Positions 6,908 to 15,189 of a stretch of 64,000 bases of DNA are shown here, one piece after another. How positions within the stretch are numbered: position 1 is the stretch's first letter; each line of letters begins with the position of its first letter. A model generated the notes under the pieces. That model was not told the origin of the DNA, did not search any database, and saw nothing but the letters and a program-made list of their open reading frames with translations. The position numbers were made by a program, and so were the translations under genes. Origin of the DNA: an uncultured Ruminococcus sp. (lineage in GTDB: Bacteria > Bacillota > Clostridia > Oscillospirales > Ruminococcaceae); NCBI GenBank assembly GCA_947627175.1, contig CANQVA010000003.1, positions 107,252 through 171,251 on the forward strand, written 5' to 3'.

Positions 6908-9268
6908 ATGAAAAAGAATATTATTTTAATTATGGCTTTTCTTCTCTGTATGGGAACTGTTTCATGCAGTGAACAAAAAGAAAAACCACAGAATAACACA
7001 GACAACACAAAGTCATACACCGTCGGAAAATTAAGTGATATTGCATACAAAAAAGAAAATGTAAAACTACCCGACAAACTGAATCAGATTTATTATTGCA
7101 GTCCATTCAATGATGGAAAAAATTATCTCATTCTCGGAGCAGGGGAAACTGTTCCGGAGTTCTGGAAAACTGACAAAGATTTTCAGAGTTATGAAAAAAT
7201 TGAAATTCCCGATTTTGATATAGGCATATCTTATAATATTGATGTTGCCGACAATGGCAATATTATCGAATTTTTCGTTGATGCTGATTATGGGGATTTG
7301 CCCGACCCCAACCCTATGGCTGAAGATTACAATGAAGCAAAATATGATGCTGTCGCTGAATATTGTTTCAAAATAAATGTGTATTCCCCAAACGGCGAAC
7401 TGCTTAATTCTGTACCTGTAGGAGAATTTCCTGAAACACCCGATAAATCATTTATAATAGGCTATACTGTTTCTGACGGTAATAATATTATTACAAATAT
7501 AAATGGTACATATTATGTCTTTAAAACAGACGGTTCATATATTGGTGAACTTTCCACAGACGATGACACAACTATTGAATCAATCGGTCATAATAAAGAC
7601 GGTACACTTGTATGTGCCGTAAGTACGGATAATGACAAAATGCAGATACGTCAGATAAACAGCGACGGCACACTTGAAAAGTCTTATGTAACTTACGACT
7701 TCAACGAAAGTATTCAGGACGTTATAACTGTCGGAACAGGTGATTATTCAATGTTTATCCGTTCAAGAAGTACTATTTACGGCATACGTTCTGACAATTC
7801 GGCTATTGAACCGCTTTTCAGTATAAATTATTCGGGTCTTTCTTCTGACAATATAAAGGGGTTCAGAATGTGCGATGACGGGAGATTTTCAGTAATTGAA
7901 AACAAATATGACGATTTCATCGTTAAAATGAGAACGTATACACAATGCAGTCGTGAAGAATATGAAAGTATTCCGCATATAACGGTAGGTGCAAAATATG
8001 AAGACCATATACTAAAAGATTATATCGGAACATTTAATGATACACATGATGATATGCAAGTTGATTTGAAAATTTATGATAATGATGATAATAATAACAA
8101 TGATGATGCTTTTGCTGAAGATATGCTTGACGGTAATATGCCCGATGTTCTTTTAATGGACGATACAAGCGGTAATTTTGGTTCTGTTAATCTCTACAAA
8201 AAAGACGCTTTATGCGATTTGTACAATTTTATCGACAATGACGAAAATCTTTCACGTGACAGCTTCGTTGAAAATGCTGTAAAAGCCTGTGAAATTGACA
8301 GCGGACTTTATGTCATGCCGAACGCTTTTTCAATACAGCTGCGTAATACCGCAAAGGAAAAATTTGTAAAAGACATTGAAACATGGGACTTTGATTCATA
8401 TATGAATATTATTGAAAATCTCCCCGACAATATGGGCATAAGATATTGGGACGCATCAGCCGGCAATACTAATGATACAAAATATGTAAGACGTAGCTGT
8501 TATGACTGGACAAACTGGGCGGATTTTGAAAACAATACCTGCGATTTCAACAATGATGATTTTATCCGTTATCTTAATTATTGCAACGGTGCAGATGTTA
8601 TTGACATTGTATCCGAAAAACCGGCTGACGGAAATTTAGATTATTTATACAATATGCAAGAATCTCAATACCGTAATGACCTTGCACTATTCGATGATGC
8701 ATATATAACGACTTATTATGCATATCTTGACCTTACACAAGGAACTTTCGGCGGTGAACCTATTATTACTCTTGGTGAAATAGGCAATAAGAATACTCCG
8801 ATAACTTTTGATTTCGGCGGAATAAACGGTTACGCAATAACGACAACTTCCGATAAGCAGGATTTAGCATGGAACTTTTTAAGCAGTATGGTCAGTGATG
8901 AATACTACTCGGAAAATAATTATTTCAGTTTTCCTATAACAAAGAGCGGTCTTGAATTACTCGCAGAATATCAGAAACTCCCACAAGATAACAAAAGTTA
9001 CAAGGGATTTGAAGATTATACGGGTTATTTATACTGGTGCGACAGCGAACCTATAAAATTAGGCTATGTTGATGACAAAATTATTTCAGCAGTCAATGAA
9101 CTTATCGAAAAAGCCGTACCTGAAAAAAACGGCATATATCCAAAAAATGATTTCTATAATATAGCATATGAAGAATTTGACCGTTTTTTCAATGGGGAAA
9201 CTACTGCACAACAATGTGCGGAAAATATGCAGAGCAGGCTTTCTATATATCTTTCAGAAAACAGTTGA
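6908..9268 (+). CDS. Extracellular solute-binding lipoprotein, large two-part form
   Basis: A 786-residue protein with a lipoprotein signal peptide (hydrophobic residues 4-16, lipobox VSC with Cys near residue 20). The C-terminal half, from about residue 365, reads like a family 1 ABC solute-binding protein (a GKY-like start, DMLDGNMPDVLLMDD, and a Trp-rich centre). The N-terminal 340 residues look like repeated beta-strand segments, possibly a propeller; this part is unassigned. The start has AAAAGGAGG 8 nt upstream. No permease or ATPase genes are adjacent. It is divergent from the LacI-type-sensor diguanylate cyclase, suggesting that both respond to a sugar. Its last codons lie inside a 49-bp direct repeat. 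Confidence 0.8.
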   Translation: MKKNIILIMAFLLCMGTVSCSEQKEKPQNNTDNTKSYTVGKLSDIAYKKENVKLPDKLNQIYYCSPFNDGKNYLILGAGETVPEFWKTDKDFQSYEKIEIPDFDIGISYNIDVADNGNIIEFFVDADYGDLPDPNPMAEDYNEAKYDAVAEYCFKINVYSPNGELLNSVPVGEFPETPDKSFIIGYTVSDGNNIITNINGTYYVFKTDGSYIGELSTDDDTTIESIGHNKDGTLVCAVSTDNDKMQIRQINSDGTLEKSYVTYDFNESIQDVITVGTGDYSMFIRSRSTIYGIRSDNSAIEPLFSINYSGLSSDNIKGFRMCDDGRFSVIENKYDDFIVKMRTYTQCSREEYESIPHITVGAKYEDHILKDYIGTFNDTHDDMQVDLKIYDNDDNNNNDDAFAEDMLDGNMPDVLLMDDTSGNFGSVNLYKKDALCDLYNFIDNDENLSRDSFVENAVKACEIDSGLYVMPNAFSIQLRNTAKEKFVKDIETWDFDSYMNIIENLPDNMGIRYWDASAGNTNDTKYVRRSCYDWTNWADFENNTCDFNNDDFIRYLNYCNGADVIDIVSEKPADGNLDYLYNMQESQYRNDLALFDDAYITTYYAYLDLTQGTFGGEPIITLGEIGNKNTPITFDFGGINGYAITTTSDKQDLAWNFLSSMVSDEYYSENNYFSFPITKSGLELLAEYQKLPQDNKSYKGFEDYTGYLYWCDSEPIKLGYVDDKIISAVNELIEKAVPEKNGIYPKNDFYNIAYEEFDRFFNGETTAQQCAENMQSRLSIYLSENS

Positions 9269-9297
9269 CAAAAAAAGGGGCGTTTTGCACGTCCCTG
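9249..9297 (+). repeat. Left copy of a 49-bp direct repeat (gene end plus terminator)
   Basis: This block matches 11091-11139 at 47 of 49 positions. It holds the last seven codons of the solute-binding protein gene and a hairpin (GGGGCG at 9277-9282 with CGTCCC at 9290-9295). On the minus strand the hairpin is followed by seven T residues, so here it serves as the terminator of the minus-strand lipoprotein gene. The copies bracket a lipoprotein gene and a regulator gene. Confidence 0.9.
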
Positions 9298-9324
9298 AAT
9301 TTATATACTTACGTTTTTTGATAC

Positions 9325-10500
9325 TTATTCTTGTACAGTATTTTCATAATTATAGTTTTCAATCTGTGATGTAACGCAAGCATTGAACATACTGTCAAGG
9401 TCGCTGTAGCCCGTGAATCGGTAGTGTACAAACTCTCCCCAACTAAGATAGCCCGCCTTGCTATCTATTGAATTGTTGGGCATTGAACCGGAACTTAAAT
9501 CAAATGAACAAGTGCCATCTTCAAGAAGTACTATATTGTTGTATTTGTAATATGTGTAGTAAGTCTCCGGGCAAGCTTTCTTCTCGGCATTTTCCACTCT
9601 TGCCTCTTCCTCATTAGCAAAAGCCGTAAGTTCGGCTGTCTCCTTGAATACGCAATAGAGCTGATTTCCTGAATCAGTTGAAAAGCCCTCCTTTGGCGTT
9701 AGGAAGTAGTAACCAATAAGTTCACTGTTTTTAAGGCTGTTGCCCTCAGCCCACGAAGCAGCAGAACTCTTAAAAGAGTCTTCCGCCTGACTTATCATCT
9801 TGTTTATTGAATCCTCGGGTATCTCTTCAATTTTCTGTGCATAGCTTGCCAATCCCTCAACAGTAAATTTCTTTTCGGTTGCTGTAGGAGTTTTGCCGTT
9901 GCTCATACAGTATTCTTCAACGTCTGTACCGCTTGATGAAGATATGCTGACAGTTACTTCATCACCATTTTTCAGTCCTGAAGACTTATCAAGAGTATAG
10001 TTTAATGATATGTCAATATTAGAATCAGATGTATTTACACTTGCTGTGCCGTTCGGAGACATACCGCTAAAGTTTACAGCCACATTCTCAAACGGGTCAA
10101 AGGCTTCTATTTCGTCAAGTCCGCTGACTGTGATTTTCTTTTCACCGCCTGCCAGCTTGAAATCATAGCTTTCAAGAACCGAATTGTCAACATCTATTTT
10201 AAGTACAACTTCATCACCGTTAGAAAGGTTTTCAGAAGGTGATATGCTGTATTCTACAGCATCATATAAATCTTCTTCAAGTTCCGCAAGTTCCGACAAG
10301 GACATTTCCTTGCCATATTTTTCTTCTGTGTCTGTGAGCCAGTCTCCCTGTGTAAACGTGGCAATTCCCTGACCGTCATATCCGCTGACAACAATATCCG
10401 CATCAGCTGAAATGTCAACAGTTTCCTTGCCACAGCCTGTAAGACCTGCACATACGCATATTAGCGTAAAACATAAAATTGCCTTTGATTTTCTTTTCAT
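9325..10500 (-). CDS. Lipoprotein with two beta-sandwich-like repeats, unknown function
   Basis: A 391-residue protein with a lipoprotein signal (hydrophobic stretch to residue 20, lipobox LTGC with Cys 23). Two repeats follow, each starting with (S/K)NGDEV and ending with a KKxTVxGL segment, at about residues 92-130 and 176-214. They recall the small extracellular domains of zinc-ribbon membrane proteins in Firmicutes. The C-terminal part (from about 215) is rich in Ser, Asn and Tyr and has no recognised motif. It has its own promoter and a structured leader. By eye its DNA is somewhat richer in G and C than its neighbours. It lies between 49-bp direct repeats with an XRE regulator gene, so it may have been acquired. 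Confidence 0.8.
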   Translation of the reverse strand: MKRKSKAILCFTLICVCAGLTGCGKETVDISADADIVVSGYDGQGIATFTQGDWLTDTEEKYGKEMSLSELAELEEDLYDAVEYSISPSENLSNGDEVVLKIDVDNSVLESYDFKLAGGEKKITVSGLDEIEAFDPFENVAVNFSGMSPNGTASVNTSDSNIDISLNYTLDKSSGLKNGDEVTVSISSSSGTDVEEYCMSNGKTPTATEKKFTVEGLASYAQKIEEIPEDSINKMISQAEDSFKSSAASWAEGNSLKNSELIGYYFLTPKEGFSTDSGNQLYCVFKETAELTAFANEEEARVENAEKKACPETYYTYYKYNNIVLLEDGTCSFDLSSGSMPNNSIDSKAGYLSWGEFVHYRFTGYSDLDSMFNACVTSQIENYNYENTVQE

Positions 10501-10520
10501 ATAAAAACCTCTTTCTTTTT

Positions 10521-10548
10521 GTCCCCTTTTCTGACAGGGGACTTTTTT
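10521..10548 (+). terminator. Hairpin between the lipoprotein and regulator genes
   Basis: GTCCCC (10521-10526) pairs with GGGGAC (10537-10542) and is followed by six T residues on the plus strand. It would stop plus-strand transcription moving antisense out of the lipoprotein gene. On the minus strand the same stem lies in the lipoprotein leader, about 20 nt before the start codon. Confidence 0.5.
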
Positions 10549-10558
10549 AATATTATTA

Positions 10559-10597
10559 ACGGAATATTATTTCAACAAAATGTTACAAAAATTCCGT
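10559..10597. promoter_or_regulatory. Inverted repeat in the lipoprotein leader, possible operator
   Basis: Two perfect 7-bp arms, ACGGAAT (10559-10565) and ATTCCGT (10591-10597), flank a 25-nt A/T-rich centre just downstream of the lipoprotein promoter. The divergent XRE regulator makes an operator plausible; an mRNA stem-loop is the alternative. Confidence 0.35.
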
Positions 10598-10608
10598 ATA
10601 ACAAACTA

Positions 10609-10638
10609 ATTATAACATATAATATTTCCGAAAGTCAA
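10609..10638 (-). promoter_or_regulatory. Promoter of the lipoprotein gene
   Basis: On the minus strand, TTGACT (10638-10633) and TATAAT (10614-10609) are separated by 18 nt, about 110 nt before the lipoprotein start. Confidence 0.6.
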
Positions 10639-10711
10639 TGTTTATTGTACCAAAATTCCAAATATAATCTTACTTATTTATGTTAAAATTTGTAAGACAG
10701 GGGGTGAATTT

Positions 10712-11041
10712 ATGGAAACAATGAGTGACTTCGGGAAAAAACTTAAAGAACTCCGTAAAGAAGCAGGACTTACACAGAAACAGCTTGCAGACAGATTATG
10801 GCTTAAAAAGTCCACCGTAAGCTACTATGAACAATCTGTGCATTATCCCTCACCTGAGATAATAGTGAAACTTTCCAATATATTTCATGTCACTACTGAT
10901 TATCTGCTTGGAATTGAAGAAAAAAAGCAGACCATTGATGTAACTGATTTGACAGATGAGGATATTGAGTTTCTTGAAAATGCTGTAAAACTTCTCAGGA
11001 GAAAAAACCTTCCCGACCGATATTCCCACAACTCGAAATAA
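10712..11041 (+). CDS. XRE-family transcriptional regulator
   Basis: A 109-residue DNA-binding protein. Residues 7-67 form a Cro/cI-type helix-turn-helix (GKKLKELRKEAGLTQKQLAD, then a recognition-helix region with STVSYYEQ, and VTTDYLLG closing the domain). The short acidic C-terminal tail may dimerise the protein. A strong ribosome binding site (AGGGGGTGAATTT) precedes the start. It is divergent from the lipoprotein gene and both lie between 49-bp direct repeats, so it most likely controls the lipoprotein or itself. Phage and element repressors have this form, but nothing else phage-like is present. Confidence 0.88.
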   Translation: METMSDFGKKLKELRKEAGLTQKQLADRLWLKKSTVSYYEQSVHYPSPEIIVKLSNIFHVTTDYLLGIEEKKQTIDVTDLTDEDIEFLENAVKLLRRKNLPDRYSHNSK

Positions 11042-11090
11042 AAATATATGTGCGTTTTTGCAAAAAGAAATTCAGTAATTATATCATAAT

Positions 11091-11139
11091 ATCTTTCAGA
11101 AAACAGTTGACAAAAAAAGGGACGCTTTGCACGTCCCTG
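11091..11139 (+). repeat. Right copy of the 49-bp direct repeat
   Basis: This copy is 47 of 49 identical to 9249-9297. It includes a non-coding relic of the last codons and stop of the solute-binding protein gene, and a hairpin with perfect 6-bp arms (GGGACG at 11119-11124, CGTCCC at 11132-11137). On the minus strand the hairpin is followed by seven T residues and serves as the terminator of the lysine operon ending at 11156. A TTTA microrepeat follows at about 11143-11163. Confidence 0.9.
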
Positions 11140-11155
11140 TAATTTATTTATTTAT

Positions 11156-11548
11156 TTATTTATGGAATCCGACAATCTTCACCGCCGCAACAGGTGTACC
11201 TATATCATCAGTAACACTTACATTATAACAGCAAGTTGAACGCCCGTTTTTAATAAGATGCGTTTCGGCAATAATTCTGTCACTTTTCGGTACTCCGATA
11301 AATGATATATCAGATGTTATTGAAACTGTCCCGGCTTTCTGCCAGTTTGACGCTACTGCAAACGCAAAGTCAGCAAGCGTGAAATAAACTCCGCCCATTA
11401 TTCCGCCTACGGCATTTTTATGATGTTCGTTAATGATAAGGCTTACTTTTGCATAATTGTCGCCTATTTCATCTATAACCGCACCCATTTCTGTTGCGTA
11501 ACGGTCATTGCGGAACATCTCCCTTACTCTTTCAAGTTCTTCCATCAT
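11156..11548 (-). CDS. PaaI-type hotdog-fold thioesterase
   Basis: A 130-residue single hotdog domain. The central NAVGGIMGGVYFTLADFAFAVASN segment near residues 45-68 matches the PaaI/YbgC-type active-site helix region, where an Asp at the helix and a preceding Gly-rich turn are usual. It likely hydrolyses an acyl-CoA of unknown identity. It overlaps the dapB stop by 4 nt and is the last gene of the lysine-riboswitch operon. Why a thioesterase should be under lysine control is not clear; co-transcription may be incidental. Confidence 0.85.
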   Translation of the reverse strand: MMEELERVREMFRNDRYATEMGAVIDEIGDNYAKVSLIINEHHKNAVGGIMGGVYFTLADFAFAVASNWQKAGTVSITSDISFIGVPKSDRIIAETHLIKNGRSTCCYNVSVTDDIGTPVAAVKIVGFHK

Positions 11549-12294
11549 ATCAGCATACTCATGTCATAAAGTCCGGCAGGCTGGTCTTTAAGGAAAATGG
11601 CGGCATTTACCGAACCTTCTGCAAAAACTGTCTTTGATGCGGCAGAATGGGAAAGAGTTATAACTTCGTCATGACCTGCGAATATAACGTCATGTTCACC
11701 AACTATTGTACCGCCTCTTATAGCGTGCATACCGATTTCTGACTTTTCACGTTTCTGTCTGCGTGAATGACGGTCATAAACATAATGTTTAGAATTGTCA
11801 AGAGTTTCGTTTATAGCGTTTGCAAGCATAATTGCCGTACCGCTCGGTGCGTCGATTTTCTGATTATGATGCTTTTCAACTATTTCAACATCAAACTGAT
11901 TTCCAAGTACACTCGCCGCTTTCTTTGCAAGTTCAACAAGTAAATTTATTCCCAGTGACATATTGAATGTGAAAAATACCGGAATTTGTTCAGATGCAGA
12001 TTTTATTTTTGTAATCTGTTCATCGCTGTAACCTGTTGATGCTACTACAATAGGCGTACCTGTTGTAAGACAATAGCTAAGAAGTCCGTCAAGTGATGCC
12101 GGATTTGAAAAATCAATGATAACATCCGGTTTGACTTCAAGTTCAGAGGGTTTTGAAACTATCGGAAAATCGGCATACTTTTCTGTGAAGAGGTCAATTC
12201 CTGCAACGACTTTACAGTCGTCACGCTCTTTTATGCAATTGTAAACAGTTTTGCCCATTTTGCCATTTGCACCGCATATAGCTATATTTGTCAT
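11545..12294 (-). CDS. dapB: 4-hydroxy-tetrahydrodipicolinate reductase
   Basis: A 249-residue DapB, the NAD(P)H-dependent second step of the diaminopimelate/lysine branch, acting on the DapA product in the cytosol. The N-terminal nucleotide-binding turn is CGANGKMG (residues 7-14). The substrate and catalytic region EKHHNQKIDAPSGTA sits near residues 140-154, with the paired His and the Lys of the family. Length is normal. It overlaps both the upstream zinc-ribbon gene and the downstream thioesterase gene by 4 nt, so translation is probably coupled. Control is by the lysine riboswitch far upstream. Confidence 0.96.
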   Translation of the reverse strand: MTNIAICGANGKMGKTVYNCIKERDDCKVVAGIDLFTEKYADFPIVSKPSELEVKPDVIIDFSNPASLDGLLSYCLTTGTPIVVASTGYSDEQITKIKSASEQIPVFFTFNMSLGINLLVELAKKAASVLGNQFDVEIVEKHHNQKIDAPSGTAIMLANAINETLDNSKHYVYDRHSRRQKREKSEIGMHAIRGGTIVGEHDVIFAGHDEVITLSHSAASKTVFAEGSVNAAIFLKDQPAGLYDMSMLI

Positions 12295-12644
12295 TTTTTC
12301 ATCTCCTGTTTTTTATTTTTGATTTTTTGATTTTGCTTGTCAATTTTTGCCGTTATTGCCGAAATTGTAAGTAATATGCACGGAACAGCACACATAAATA
12401 CATCTCTTTCATCAACAAAAAGTAATATTGCTAACGGCATAAGAATAAGTGAAGAAGTAAGAAATTCGTATTTCCAATCACTGTTGAAAATAATGGTAAT
12501 AATCGGAACAATAACAGCTATCACTGCAATAATTTTTGATATTGTCATCAGCCTTGTTTTTTTCAGCCCGTCAGGGTCATTTCCGCAGTGTCCGCAAATT
12601 TTCATTCCACGGCTGACATAATAACCGCAAAATCTGCAATTCAT
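12291..12644 (-). CDS. Small zinc-ribbon membrane protein
   Basis: A 117-residue protein. The N-terminus is a zinc ribbon (CRFCG at residues 3-7, CGHCG at 17-21). After a short basic linker there are two or three hydrophobic segments (about 33-50 and 63-96), then a Lys/Gln-rich cytosolic tail. This is a common Firmicutes layout, but no function is known. It sits between dapA and dapB and overlaps both, so it is made with the lysine enzymes. A role in the membrane side of lysine or peptidoglycan precursor metabolism is only a guess. Confidence 0.75.
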   Translation of the reverse strand: MNCRFCGYYVSRGMKICGHCGNDPDGLKKTRLMTISKIIAVIAVIVPIITIIFNSDWKYEFLTSSLILMPLAILLFVDERDVFMCAVPCILLTISAITAKIDKQNQKIKNKKQEMKK

Positions 12645-13534
12645 TATTCAATAAGTCCGTGCTTTTCAAGAACAGATTTCAAAACGGCTTTATGTTCATC
12701 GGACATATCACACAAAGGCATACGGCATGAACCTACATTAACGCCCATCATGTTTACAGCTTCCTTTACGGGAATAGGGTTTACTTCAATAAACAGAGCG
12801 TTTATAAGGTCGAGATATTCAAGCTGTAGTTTTGTTGCCTCTGCAAAATTATTGTCAAGACAATACTGCACCATATCGTGCATTTGTTTTGGAATAATAT
12901 GTGATGCTACGGAAATAACACCTTTTGCACCAAGTGACATAAGAGGTACTACCATATCGTCATTACCGCTGTAAACGTCGATAACATCACCGCATTCTGC
13001 AAGAAGTTTTGCACCATAACTTATATTTCCGCTTGCTTCCTTGACTGCAACAATATTCTTATGCTTTGCAAGTTCCTTTATAGTGCTTACATCAAAACCC
13101 ATGCCTGTTCTTCCCGGAATATTATAAAGAATTATCGGAATATTAACAGCATCGGCAACGGCATTGAAATGCATTACAAGACCTTTTTGTGTAGTCTTGT
13201 TGTAGTAAGGAGTAACAAGAAGAAGTGCATCTGCTCCTGCTGTTTCTGCTTCTTTTGAAAGTTCAACGGCATACTTTGTGTCATTACTTCCAGTACCTGC
13301 AATTACAGGCACTCTTTCTGCTGTCTTTTTAACGGCATATTTTATACATTCAAGATGTTCCTCATCGGTCATTGTTGAGGATTCCCCCGTAGTACCGCAT
13401 ATAATAATTGCGTCTGTATGGTTTTCAATCTGATAATCAATCATTTCGCCAAGACGTTCATAATTAACAGAACCGTCTTTATTGAAAGGTGTGATAATAG
13501 CAATACCGGCACCTGTAAAAATCGTGTTTTTCAT
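12644..13534 (-). CDS. dapA: 4-hydroxy-tetrahydrodipicolinate synthase
   Basis: A 296-residue DapA, which condenses pyruvate with aspartate semialdehyde. Motifs seen are CGTTGESSTM (near residue 45), YNIPGRTG (near 133-140, with the Tyr and Arg of the active site) and VAVKEASG (near 160), whose Lys forms the Schiff base. The start was set at the ATG at 13534 because AAAGGAG lies 8 nt upstream; a longer frame from 13552 would place the ribosome binding site inside the coding region. It ends one base into the next gene. Confidence 0.96.
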   Translation of the reverse strand: MKNTIFTGAGIAIITPFNKDGSVNYERLGEMIDYQIENHTDAIIICGTTGESSTMTDEEHLECIKYAVKKTAERVPVIAGTGSNDTKYAVELSKEAETAGADALLLVTPYYNKTTQKGLVMHFNAVADAVNIPIILYNIPGRTGMGFDVSTIKELAKHKNIVAVKEASGNISYGAKLLAECGDVIDVYSGNDDMVVPLMSLGAKGVISVASHIIPKQMHDMVQYCLDNNFAEATKLQLEYLDLINALFIEVNPIPVKEAVNMMGVNVGSCRMPLCDMSDEHKAVLKSVLEKHGLIE

Positions 13535-13548
13535 TATAAAAACTCCTT

Positions 13549-14004
13549 TCAAAAAGATGATTTATTCAAAACGTAAACTTCCCATTCATTTTCACGACTC
13601 ATTCCGTGAGATTTATAGAACCCTGCGGAACTGCTGTTCCATACAGCACACTTCAATTCTATCTGTTCACAATCGTTTTCAACGGCAATTTTCCTTGCCT
13701 TTTCAAGAAGTTTTCCGCCTGTTCCGCAACCCCTGTACTTTTCACGGACATACAAGTCCTCTATGTAAAGAATCTTTCTGCCCGAAAAAGTAGTATACTT
13801 ATAGAAGATATTCATAATGCCAATCGGTTCGCTGTCTGTGTATGCAATGAAACTAATCAATGCCCCTGTTGCGACAAGTTCCCTGAAACGTTGTTGTGTC
13901 ATTGTAAATATATCAAGTGCATTATGATATTCCATAAATTCCTTTGTAAGGTCAAACGCTTTATCAGTTTCATCAGGGGAAACGGATTTTATATCAATGT
14001 TCAT
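13549..14004 (-). CDS. GNAT-family N-acetyltransferase
   Basis: A 151-residue GNAT domain. The acetyl-CoA-binding motif A is visible as EDLYVREKYRGCGTGGKLLEKA near residues 83-104 (pattern RxxGxG), with the late NSSSAGFYKSHGM segment typical of motif B. It resembles small diamine or amino-acid acetyltransferases. The start overlaps the asd stop by 1 nt, and dapA begins 14 nt after its stop, so it belongs to the lysine operon. The substrate is unknown. Confidence 0.85.
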   Translation of the reverse strand: MNIDIKSVSPDETDKAFDLTKEFMEYHNALDIFTMTQQRFRELVATGALISFIAYTDSEPIGIMNIFYKYTTFSGRKILYIEDLYVREKYRGCGTGGKLLEKARKIAVENDCEQIELKCAVWNSSSAGFYKSHGMSRENEWEVYVLNKSSF

Positions 14005-15083
14005 CAGTCAAAATAACCCTTTGCGGCAAGAAGTTCAGCAAGAAGTACACCGCCACCTGCTGCACCTCTTAATGTATTGTGCGAAAGACAAACGAATTTA
14101 TAATCATACTGTGTATCTTCACGCAAACGACCTGTTGAAACTGCCATACCGTTTTCAAGATTTCTGTCAAGTTTAGCCTGTGGTCTGTTGTCGTCCTCAA
14201 AATAATGAATAAACTGCTTAGGTGCTGACGGTAATTGAAGTTCCTGCGGTACTCCCTTAAAGTCTGCCCACAACTGCAAAATTTCCTCTTTAGTCGGTTT
14301 CTTTTCAAAGCTGACAAATACAGCCGCTGTATGACCATCTGAAACGGGTACACGGAGGCATTGTGTTGTTATTGACGGTGATGAAGCCTTTACAATTTTA
14401 TCGCCCTCAATATTTCCCCATACTTTAAGCGGTTCTTGTTCAGATTTTTCTTCTTCTCCACCAATGTAGGGAATAAGATTGTCAACCATTTCAGGCCATG
14501 TTTCAAAAGTCTTTCCTGCTCCTGAAATTGCCTGATAAGTACAAGCAAGTACATTTTTAAGACCAAACTTTTTCAGCGGATGAAGTGCGGGAACGTAACT
14601 TTGTATAGAGCAGTTTGACTTTACTGCAATAAAGCCCCTCTTAGTGCCGAGGCGTTTTCTTTGTGCTTCAATTATTTCAATGTGGTCGGGGTTTATTTCC
14701 GGCACTACCATAGGAACGTCGGGAGTAAATCTGTTTGCGGAATTGTTGGAAACTATCGGACATTCAGCCTTTGCATAGGCTTCTTCAAGAGCCTTTATTT
14801 CGTCTTTCTTCATGTCAACCGCACAGAAACAGAAATCAACCATTCCTGCAATTTTTTCAATATCTGACGTTGCGTCAAGCAGTACCATATTTTTCATGGA
14901 TTCAGGCATGGGAACAGCCATTTTCCAGCGGTTTCCTGCTGCCTCCTCATAAGTCATTCCTGCACTTCTCGGTGATGCGGCAAGAACTTTTACATTGAAC
15001 CACGGGTGATTTTCAAGCAGAGTGGCAAATCTCTGTCCCACCATGCCCGTAGCACCTATGATGCCTACATTGTACTGTTTCAT
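14004..15083 (-). CDS. asd: Aspartate-semialdehyde dehydrogenase
   Basis: A 359-residue Asd, which reduces aspartyl phosphate to aspartate semialdehyde, the common precursor for lysine, threonine and methionine. The N-terminus has GIIGATGMVGQRF. The catalytic Cys is in SNCSIQSYVP, and a later SDGHTAAVFV segment carries the usual His. The length and the WGNIEGDKI-type region fit the archaeal/fungal-type Asd rather than the shorter enterobacterial form. The start at 15083 is preceded by ACAAGGAGATG; a frame extension to 15134 would run into the riboswitch terminator. It is first in the lysine-riboswitch operon. Confidence 0.95.
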   Translation of the reverse strand: MKQYNVGIIGATGMVGQRFATLLENHPWFNVKVLAASPRSAGMTYEEAAGNRWKMAVPMPESMKNMVLLDATSDIEKIAGMVDFCFCAVDMKKDEIKALEEAYAKAECPIVSNNSANRFTPDVPMVVPEINPDHIEIIEAQRKRLGTKRGFIAVKSNCSIQSYVPALHPLKKFGLKNVLACTYQAISGAGKTFETWPEMVDNLIPYIGGEEEKSEQEPLKVWGNIEGDKIVKASSPSITTQCLRVPVSDGHTAAVFVSFEKKPTKEEILQLWADFKGVPQELQLPSAPKQFIHYFEDDNRPQAKLDRNLENGMAVSTGRLREDTQYDYKFVCLSHNTLRGAAGGGVLLAELLAAKGYFD

Positions 15084-15111
15084 AAAAAACATCTCCTTGT
15101 AATTTTTTACA

Positions 15112-15141
15112 AAAATAATAAAAACCTGTTGCAAACAGGTT
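15112..15141 (-). terminator. Riboswitch-controlled terminator upstream of asd
   Basis: On the minus strand a perfect 8-bp stem (AACCTGTT and AACAGGTT, 3-nt loop, 15141-15123) is followed by TTTTATTATTTTT. It lies between the lysine aptamer and asd, in the position of the expression platform. An 11-nt copy of its 3' arm and T run also occurs inside the aptamer (15231-15221). Confidence 0.85.
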
Positions 15142-15189
15142 CACCATACGTTATAATAGAAATATTGGCATACAGAAATTTTATATGCC

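Noticed and set aside
11140..11163. TTTA microrepeat as a functional element
   Set aside because: It is a short low-complexity run at the edge of the right direct repeat and overlaps the thioesterase stop; nothing indicates function.
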